Shown one piece after another: positions 43,001 through 50,700 of a DNA stretch of 54,296 nucleotides. The position numbers and the translations under genes are program-made. The number at the start of each line of letters is the position of its first letter. Positions within the stretch are counted from its first letter, which is position 1. Origin of the DNA: an uncultured SAR116 cluster alpha proteobacterium (GTDB lineage Bacteria > Pseudomonadota > Alphaproteobacteria > Puniceispirillales > Puniceispirillaceae); contig CABYZM010000007.1 of assembly GCA_902523435.1 (NCBI GenBank), positions 1 to 54,296 on the forward strand, read 5' to 3'. A model generated the notes under the pieces. The model was not told where the DNA came from. It saw only the letters and a list, made by a program, of their open reading frames with translations, and made no database searches.

Positions 43001-46000
43001 TTACCCTTGAAGAAGAGTTAGAATTGATTGGGAGGTTCGATTAGCTTGGGCTAACATGGATTGGGCGGCTTGTGAGAGAACCTGAGCTTTTGTCATCTCA
43101 GTTGTTTCCACAGCTATATCTGCATCTTGTATGCGTGACCGCGCAGCTTTAGTATTCACAACAACATTCGAAAGGTTGTTTATTGTATGCTGCATCCTAG
43201 ACATGACAGCACCAAGGTCCGAACGTTCAAGGTCAATTCTTACCAAAGCACCGTCGACTGCCGTAAGCATCTTTTTAGCACCTTCAACAGTCATGACATC
43301 CAAAGATGACACAGAAGAGAGTGTTGCTGCCCCAGGCACTGTTTGGAAAAGACCACCACCATTTACACCTGTTTTTCCTACATCAACCGAGAAAATATAG
43401 GGTGAATGGAAGGTAACTTGACCGGTTGACCGGAAGGTATCGTTGTTGCCAACACCCTTTCTCAATTGTTGGGTCTCACCAATACTCACAAAGTTGTCAT
43501 CTGTAGATGAAACATTCATCGGGATGTCGAGCACGGACAACGTGAAATTTTCTAGCACGATATCATACCCTTCATTAGAGAATAGGTGCATAATATCGCC
43601 TCTATTGGAAACCTTGGCGCTAATACCTGTTTTTCCAGATATTGAATTAACAGCATTTGCCAGATCACGAACACTTGCATCTCGTCCGCCTATCAAGCCA
43701 AAATCAACATTAGCTGCAACCGTAATTGGGGAATCATTTACGCCTTGAAGACTGAAAGTTACAGTATCAGTTTTTAAGTCTGATTGGTCAGGAAAACTTA
43801 TATTGACCCTAGTCATGGCGTCTGCATAGACACCCGTCTCGCTCTGCTCAGCATTGATAGCCTGAACGATGTCATATGCCGAAGATTTTCCATTAACATC
43901 GATTACTTTGGTGCCAACATTTCCAAAGATTGTTAGATCCTCATCCTCGTTTATTAAGCTAGCCGCTGTAGTACTATCTGTTCCTAAAAGAGGTTTGCCA
44001 GCTGCTTGGTTCGCGTTGTTATCTGAGGTATCATCTGTAATTGTAACAGTGATCACATCCGTGAAGTTGTTGGTACCTTGGGTGTATTTTAAACTCACCT
44101 CATAAGTGCGGTCCAATCCATTATCATCTGGTATTTCAAAATCGACATGTGATTTGGACTTAATCTGCCCTGTCGTCGCGTCAACCGAAAATAACGCTGC
44201 ATCAGTGCCCGCTATAGAGAATGTACCACCAGTATTTGCAGTAACAAAGTTCCTCAAATTGACACTCTGAGAATCAGGCTCGAGTACTATTTGAGCGCCC
44301 TCTGCCATGGTTATTGCAGTGTTAATCTGGCCATTTGTGCCATCTGTATAACTAGGCGTGCCACTACCAGAAGTGTATGCTGGGCCTTCATTTCCAGTGT
44401 GATTTGTAGTTGTGGAACTAGCGTTAGGTACAGTGAAGCTTCCAGGACTAACATCTGTAGCTCGCGAGACAGAATCAGCCGGCTGTGAGCCAGCAACAGT
44501 AAATGAAACTTGCTCTGTATGAGCTACAACGCCGCCATTAGTTAAAGTCATTTCAAATGAAACAGTTGTACCTGCCGCCAAGGTGCCATGTGATAAATCA
44601 AATGCCAAATTGTCTGATGCTGGTGAATTCACTGTTACACCTGTGGGAGCACCGGTCAGAGTTACTACTGTGGCGCCACTTGTAAAAGCAGTATCAAATG
44701 CAGTAGAAAAATTTCCAGTAGTGTTCATATCATAGTTTACAGAGCCGGGAACAGCAGCAGAGGCCACGTTCAAAGTTACCTCACCAATCGACGGATTAGA
44801 AGTTGAATGGTCTATAACGATAGTTTCTGTAAAGACGTCACCTACATCTGAAGTAAATGTCAATTCAAGGGTTTTATCAGTATTGAGCAATGTCGGCGAG
44901 GACGCCCATGTAATTTGACCTGAAGTTGCATCTACCCTAAACTGTGCTGCATCCGCACCACCCAAAGTAAATGTCCCGTTGGTGCTAGATACTGCTCTCG
45001 AATCCTGAACAAACGTCGCAAGTTGCGCACTAAGTGAGCCTTGAGTGGCGTTGCTTTGGTTCGTCGTTGAATCGATAGCATTTATAGTTATATCATCCAC
45101 GCTATTGACATTTATGGTAGAAGTAGCAGAGCGGACGATAGTATTTGGGTTCACATCAGTGAGAGTCAATGTAATTGTCTCTGTGAAGATGTTAGGGCCC
45201 TGCGTATAAACCCTTTCAACAGTTTGTGTGTTTGGAAATTCCGTTGTAGCTTTAGTATTGTCAAATTGCTTTAAACTTGTACTAGTGATTACACCTGTGG
45301 AAGCGTCTACAGAAAAACCTGAAGTCGTGGTCGAATAGGATCCGCCGGGATAAGTGGTTGCAAAAGTATCAAGCGCTGAACCACTAGAAGCCGGACCGGT
45401 GATTGTCATATGAAAACCCTCGTTAAGGGTAACAGCGCCTGTGCCACTATTTACAATATTGTTAGAAGTGGTTGAAGTAGTCGCCAATGACTCGGTAACA
45501 ATCCTATTTCCAGAGTTAATTACATCTGTCTTAAGGATGAACTCGCCTAGGCCGGTTGGCTTGACATCCTCTATGGACAATGTTGCGGTATCGTTTGGCT
45601 GAAATCCAACTTGGAATGTGGTATCAATAAAAGACCCATTAAGCATTTTTACGCCGTTAAAAGTAGAGCTTTCAGCAATCCTGTGAAGTTCATCCTGCAA
45701 AGCACCAACCTCATTTTGGATGGCTTGACGATCCTGTCCTGTGTAAACACCGTTTGCAGATTGCACAGATAATTCACGCATTCTGTGGAGGATGGCAGTC
45801 ACTTCTTCGATTGCTCCTTCAGCAGTTTGAGTCAAAGAGATTGCGTCAGCGGCATTTCTAATAGCAGCTTCCAAACCTTTGATTTGCGAAGTCATTCGAT
45901 TAACGATTGACGCCCCTGCAGCATCATCTACTGCATGATTCAAGCGCAGTCCTGATGAAATGCGTTCGAGTGCTTTGTTCATTCCATCTTCTTTATTGCG

Positions 46001-46051
46001 AAGATGGTAAAGGGTCGTTACCCCGGCCATATTTGTATTAATCTTGCTCAT
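43001..46051 (-). CDS. Giant flagellin 2
   Basis: Filament subunit of 1016 aa, convergent with flagellin 1. N-terminal D0/D1 reads INTNMAGVTTLYHLRNKEDGMNKALERISSGLRLNHAVDDAAGASIVNRMTSQIKG. C-terminal D1/D0 ends in NVVVNTKAARSRIQDADIAVETTEMTKAQVLSQAAQSMLAQANRTSQSILTLLQG. The centre has four cadherin-like modules and a flagellin-hook-IN-like module (FSLQGVNDSPITVAANV...DLANAVNSISGKTGISAKV). Modules 1-3 match the middle of FliD. The ATG at 46051 overlaps the stop of a 63-codon ORF (ATGA). Two sigma-54 promoters lie upstream. It differs strongly from flagellin 1, even in D0/D1. Confidence 0.95.
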   Translation of the reverse strand: MSKINTNMAGVTTLYHLRNKEDGMNKALERISSGLRLNHAVDDAAGASIVNRMTSQIKGLEAAIRNAADAISLTQTAEGAIEEVTAILHRMRELSVQSANGVYTGQDRQAIQNEVGALQDELHRIAESSTFNGVKMLNGSFIDTTFQVGFQPNDTATLSIEDVKPTGLGEFILKTDVINSGNRIVTESLATTSTTSNNIVNSGTGAVTLNEGFHMTITGPASSGSALDTFATTYPGGSYSTTTSGFSVDASTGVITSTSLKQFDNTKATTEFPNTQTVERVYTQGPNIFTETITLTLTDVNPNTIVRSATSTINVNSVDDITINAIDSTTNQSNATQGSLSAQLATFVQDSRAVSSTNGTFTLGGADAAQFRVDATSGQITWASSPTLLNTDKTLELTFTSDVGDVFTETIVIDHSTSNPSIGEVTLNVASAAVPGSVNYDMNTTGNFSTAFDTAFTSGATVVTLTGAPTGVTVNSPASDNLAFDLSHGTLAAGTTVSFEMTLTNGGVVAHTEQVSFTVAGSQPADSVSRATDVSPGSFTVPNASSTTTNHTGNEGPAYTSGSGTPSYTDGTNGQINTAITMAEGAQIVLEPDSQSVNLRNFVTANTGGTFSIAGTDAALFSVDATTGQIKSKSHVDFEIPDDNGLDRTYEVSLKYTQGTNNFTDVITVTITDDTSDNNANQAAGKPLLGTDSTTAASLINEDEDLTIFGNVGTKVIDVNGKSSAYDIVQAINAEQSETGVYADAMTRVNISFPDQSDLKTDTVTFSLQGVNDSPITVAANVDFGLIGGRDASVRDLANAVNSISGKTGISAKVSNRGDIMHLFSNEGYDIVLENFTLSVLDIPMNVSSTDDNFVSIGETQQLRKGVGNNDTFRSTGQVTFHSPYIFSVDVGKTGVNGGGLFQTVPGAATLSSVSSLDVMTVEGAKKMLTAVDGALVRIDLERSDLGAVMSRMQHTINNLSNVVVNTKAARSRIQDADIAVETTEMTKAQVLSQAAQSMLAQANRTSQSILTLLQG

Positions 46052-46239
46052 TTCGCTTGCCAATCCAGTTTAGTTGGACACCCTGCGTTGTTGCAAATGC
46101 CGTGCCAATCACACGCAGCGTTGCCAGTTAATCTAGTCTTAGTAAAAAATGAAGGGTTGCCTGGGGGCATTACCTTTCCTTTCTCTAGAGACAGTCCTGG
46201 GGGTTCAGCCCAGGCAATTTTGAAAAATTGGTTTTGCAT
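46048..46239 (-). CDS. Small ORF (63 aa) coupled to flagellin 2, uncertain
   Basis: A 63-codon frame with GAGAGAAAG six bases before its ATG, about 40 bases downstream of the distal sigma-54 promoter. Its stop overlaps the flagellin 2 start (ATGA). Three cysteines near the end (ACDWHGICNNAGC). No family recognised. Against it: the proximal sigma-54 promoter and an inverted repeat are inside the frame, so the coding appearance may be a by-product of a duplicated promoter region. If real, it could couple or regulate flagellin translation. Confidence 0.35.
   Translation of the reverse strand: MQNQFFKIAWAEPPGLSLEKGKVMPPGNPSFFTKTRLTGNAACDWHGICNNAGCPTKLDWQAK
46092..46108 (-). promoter_or_regulatory. 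Proximal sigma-54 promoter of flagellin 2
   Basis: On the minus strand TTGGCACGGCATTTGCA: an exact match to the -24/-12 consensus. Expected start near 46080, about 30 bases before the flagellin ATG. Confidence 0.93.
46157..46217 (-). other. Inverted repeat in the flagellin 2 leader
   Basis: Perfect 9-bp arms TTGCCTGGG (46157-46165) and CCCAGGCAA (46209-46217) with a 43-base loop, plus two direct copies of CCTGGGGG (46160 and 46196). It lies between the two sigma-54 promoters, so only the longer transcript would contain the hairpin. No terminator-like U-tract follows. Confidence 0.5.
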
Positions 46240-46278
46240 TGTGCTTTCTCTCACAATTAATTTGACACGGTGAAAAAG

Positions 46279-46295
46279 TGCAAATGCTGTGCCAA
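46279..46295 (-). promoter_or_regulatory. Distal sigma-54 promoter upstream of flagellin 2
   Basis: On the minus strand TTGGCACAGCATTTGCA, identical to the proximal promoter at 16 of 17 positions. Expected start near 46267, about 28 bases before the small ORF. Downstream flanks of both promoters also look alike (GTGTCAAATTAA versus GTGTCCAACTAA), indicating a duplication. Confidence 0.88.
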
Positions 46296-46403
46296 AGTGA
46301 AACATCAGACTCAGAAAACAGTTATAAGGTAATGATTTTGTTGAATTCCCTGAAATTTGTTTGCTATTATGTTTTCCTGTCAATTTTTTGAATTCGAATA
46401 ATT

Positions 46404-46433
46404 AAAAAGGGCAGAAACATGCCCTGCCCTTTT
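46404..46433 (-). terminator. Terminator of the flgH-I-J-K-L run
   Basis: A 10-bp stem (AAAAGGGCAG / CTGCCCTTTT) with a 9-base loop, followed by U residues on the minus strand, about 26 bases after the flgL stop. Its A/T flanks on both sides could also let it work on the plus strand. Confidence 0.85.
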
Positions 46434-46459
46434 GTACAATTTTGTTATTGAAGATTTGT

Positions 46460-47746
46460 TTAGCGAATATAATCAAAAAGACTTTGTTGACCGATATTCG
46501 CAAAAGCTTGTTGCGCCGCATCACGGTTTGTTAACTGCGACTGTAACTCTGTTACAAGTTTTGCCAAATCAGCGTCACCCATAGCAGATATATCTCTTGT
46601 CACCGCTAACTTTCTACTTTGGAGCACTTCGATTTGAATCTCAGCCTTCGCCATTTGCGCTCCCAGTCTAGCTTGCTGTAATGCAAGATGATCAATGGAA
46701 CTTAGAACGTTTTCTATGCCACGTCCAAGCAGTTGATCCTCGTCGGTTAAAACTCTTTCTTTACCAATTTCTGCTCCATTCACATCAAGCGCTATCACTG
46801 CCATATTATAAAAACCAGCCTGACTAGCAATGCCTTCACCCTCAATTTCGACGTCTTCTATTACGATCAAGTCTGTGGTTGTTTCTGTTAGAAAAATAGC
46901 GCCGGTCTTTTTATCAAATTCTGCAGTAACACCTGTCAGATCTGACTTAGCATTAATTGCATCTGCTAGATTTTTTTCCATCCCTGATGCTAATGTTGTT
47001 GCAATAGTTACAGCACCAACTCCACCTTTCAAAGTAAATGACCAGTCTTGATTTTGTCTTGGTAAATCAAGCCTAACTCTCGCACTGCCTTGAGCTGTAG
47101 CCATTTCGTTGATTTCTCGAAGAGGGTCTATTGAACCCATCAACCCTTCAACAACTTCAAAAACACTTTTCGGTCCACCGGCTGTCTGCACTCTCCCAAA
47201 CACACTTTCACCATCAACTGCTGTTGATACGTTAACATTCTCTGATACTTGAACCGTATGAATGCCTCGGTCTCCATTGTAAGAAACCGTGCCATCCAAA
47301 TTCCTCACAAACGCATCAGCATCTGTCTTAAAACCTGAAAATAGACTTTGGCCATATGCATCTCGGGTATTTGCTAATTCAACCAGAGTTTGGTGAAGGG
47401 CTTGCATCTCAGTCAGTATAGCTTTCCTGCTGAACCCATCATAGGCTGGACTGCGTGCCTGTGTTGCTAGTTCTGAAATACGGGTCATCACAGATATTGT
47501 CTCTTGCAACGTCTTATCACTTGCACTGAGACGAAGTTGAGCTTTATAGGCATTATCCTCAAAACGATTTAAAAGCTGTTCTTGTTCTCTGGCGGCTGAC
47601 AATTGCGCTGCAGCAACTGGGTCATCAGATGCTTTCAAGATTGCTTTTCCAGAAGCAATTTTTTCCTGCTTTTTTTGAATGTCTTCTGTCAGTTTTCCAA
47701 ACTGTCTAATTTGCTGTTCGTTAAATAATTTTGTACTTACCTGCAT
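46460..47746 (-). CDS. flgL: Hook-filament junction protein FlgL (HAP3)
   Basis: A 428-aa junction protein. N-terminal MQVSTKLFNEQQIRQFGKLTEDIQKKQEKIASGKAILKASDDPVAAAQLSAAREQEQLLNRFEDNAYKAQLRLSASDKTLQETISVMTRISELATQA is typical FlgL, and the C-terminal helix runs to an end in the D0 domain (LQSRKLAVTRDISAMGDADLAKLVTELQSQLTNRDAAQQAFANIGQQSLFDYI). A flagellin-hook-IN-like stretch sits near residues 225-290. Length is only slightly above normal, in contrast to its giant partners. The ATG at 47746 has GGAGG; the TTG one codon before is less likely. Confidence 0.94.
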   Translation of the reverse strand: MQVSTKLFNEQQIRQFGKLTEDIQKKQEKIASGKAILKASDDPVAAAQLSAAREQEQLLNRFEDNAYKAQLRLSASDKTLQETISVMTRISELATQARSPAYDGFSRKAILTEMQALHQTLVELANTRDAYGQSLFSGFKTDADAFVRNLDGTVSYNGDRGIHTVQVSENVNVSTAVDGESVFGRVQTAGGPKSVFEVVEGLMGSIDPLREINEMATAQGSARVRLDLPRQNQDWSFTLKGGVGAVTIATTLASGMEKNLADAINAKSDLTGVTAEFDKKTGAIFLTETTTDLIVIEDVEIEGEGIASQAGFYNMAVIALDVNGAEIGKERVLTDEDQLLGRGIENVLSSIDHLALQQARLGAQMAKAEIQIEVLQSRKLAVTRDISAMGDADLAKLVTELQSQLTNRDAAQQAFANIGQQSLFDYIR

Positions 47747-47757
47747 CAAAACCTCCG

Positions 47758-50700
47758 TTAGACAACCTCAATCAGAGTTTGAAATAGCTCTCTCGCTGTT
47801 GATATTACTCGTGCTGATGCTTGATAGGCCTGCTGAAATTCAATAAGGGCGGCAGCTTCACTGTCAAGATTAACTCCCGAGAATTGCGCCTCAGACTCAA
47901 TGGCGGCCTCTCTTGTAGCGTCCGCACCATCTAGCGCCTGCTCATTGGACCGAACAGATGCACCAACAGTTGCTACAATTGTGGAAAAAATATCAGAAAA
48001 CCCTCCGGAACCTTTACCATTCATATCGCCAGATTGTTGTGCGATCATAGCCGCTAAGTTCCTGGAATCACCCGCCCCACTTTCTGTGCGCTCTATGGAA
48101 AATTGGTCGTTGAATGCAGACTTGCCTTTAAGCTGGACCTGATAGTTGTCAAATGTGAAAATATTATTTTCATCAACTGTGCGGGTTGCAATTGAATGTC
48201 CTGTATTTTTGTCAAGTATTTCGTAACGAAGTGAATCGTCAGAAACCGCTTTGATGGTCAATCCACCTCGGTCTAGTGCTGCGGCAATATAGGCATCAGA
48301 TTCAGTAGCTATCTGATCATAAACTCCATTAATCAGCCTTGCTCCAGAGCCTGTTGTGAATACTAGAAGATCTTCGACAGCGGTGTCATTGATAAATATT
48401 GTTTGGCTAGCTAAGCTGTTTGCAGTAGCAGTAACATCCACGACATCACCCTTTAAGCTCTCCACCAAAATATGTTCATCAGTAAGCTGAAGCTTTAGGT
48501 CAGCTGTTTTCATGCCAAGCGCATTTTGTGGTTCAGCAAATGAGACGCTATTTACGTTTGGGTCATATTCAATAATCACACGCCCACTGTCTGAACCTGT
48601 AACAGTTGAATTTATCAAAACACCATTTGGTAAAGCTGGAGCAGTTGTAAGAATACCATTTGCATCCATAGTGACTGTGTGAATTGTATTGTTTATAGTT
48701 AGATTTAAACTAGGTAAATCAGCAGCAGCCGTAAACTTAGTACTCGCAAAACGCATTTTAGTAGTGTTTAATCCAAATGAAGTAGCATTGTCGCTATTTC
48801 CAGAAATTTTTGTGTCCGATGTCACGGTTACGACTTGTCCTGATAGTGTACCACCAGCAATTATTTGCAGTTTCAACTGATTATCAAAATAGGCTGTCAA
48901 ACGGCCTTCTTCGCCTCCAGACACTTGAAGCTCATCATCGACCATCTTAATTAGGTAGGTGTCACCAGAGAAATCTACATAAACCCCATCACCGTTTTGG
49001 GGCATGGATTTTGCCGCTACAGAAGAAGACAAGGTTAGAGTAGAATTTGATGACGCATCAACGAAGTTCACTGAGCCCATCGAGAAACTTTGACCAACCT
49101 CTTTTGCCTCAATTCTTAATTTGAATTCCGTAACTGAGTTTACAACCTCTGAAAATGCTGTTGCGGTTACTCCTAGATTAGCTCCATTCACAAGGAAAGC
49201 GGCTGCCTCATTTAATTGCTGAGCTGTTGTTACTGCATTTCCTAGACCATCACCATTTGCCATATTCACTGTCAATGTCTGTCCGGCAACCGTAAGATTC
49301 ATCGTATCCGCACTTGGATCAATAACCGTTGGACCAGAAAAAGTGTATACCAAACTCTGTGGCTTCGCTGCGGCATCACCGCCACTTAAGCTGGCTAATG
49401 GCGCCTGTTGACGAAGCTTATCTACCAATTCACGCTGGATGCCGGCCTTTGTCATTACATCAGAACTTCCAGAAGACACCTCAGCTGAAAAAGTGATGTT
49501 GTTGTCACTTGTAGGCAAATCTAAACTATAGCGGCCTGCGGCAGCGACAGCGCGCTGACCGTCAAATGACGCTTCATTCCGGTCAGCTTCATCATTCACG
49601 ATAAATTGAATGGTTTTTTTATCTGAACTGGCATTAGGGGTGATTTCAACTAATCCGTTTCTGGTAGTGTCAGCCACGCTATTTGAAGTAACACCTTCTT
49701 CGGTTATAAGACTAAAGCTATTGGCTGAATCCAACTCCACCAAACCGGAAAAACGAGCGTGATCAACAGGTGCGTTAGCACCACCAAGTAATACGGAGGC
49801 TGCCGCTCCGTGGCCTTTAGCATCAATAGGCTTTGCATTTAATTGAGGTGAGGTTGAAAGATAATCAGAGATAAAAATATCTTTTCCATCAGCTTTTACC
49901 AAAATAATGCGTTTTTTATTGCTTGAGAGTTCAGCAGTTATGCCTGTGCGACTTGACTGGTCATTAATCGCATTCACAAGATTCGTCAGATCATTTTGCA
50001 CAACGTTTGTTTGAACTTGTATTGGTATGCGGTTATCACCTTCAAGCTTAAAACTCACTGTTCCTGAAGCAGACAAATCCGATAACTCAACCCGCATGTT
50101 CGCACTTGCTTTAATCCCTAAATTTTGAAGCCTCTCGTTAAGGTTTTTTGCTACATCGCTCGCTGCATCCCCGGACCGTAGTTCAACAGATGTTGTCATG
50201 CCATTGCTCAAAGCAATTCTTATTGTCTGGTCAGCAGCATTGCTGGTTGGCATGCTTCCACGGCCGAATTGAGCTGACGCGCCTACGCCATCAGCGCCAA
50301 TTGTCAAGGTGTGCATACCTGACGAACGAGCAATGTTTATTGCCATATTCCTATAAGCCGGCTCTTTTTGATTCAAATATTCACCGGTGTATACAGCTTG
50401 TCTAGAAAAACCGTTTTCGTTCGTAATAATTTCATTGAGTTGCTCATTCGTTAGGACAGTTCCAGCAATATGGCGGCCTTCCCGTGTGAAAATTTGCAAA
50501 TCAGACGCTGAAATAGAATCTTTTACAGATGCTCTGAGTGCACCGCTCCCGATAGATAACTGTGGCAAATGAGTGTCAGAATCATCAAAATCCCCTCGAG
50601 AACTTGTTAGTGTTAATGCCCCATTTGCCCCACTCGCATAAAGACCATAATCAATAAGAGAATTACTGTTTTCATCTGTTAGCACACCTTTATTAAGCAT

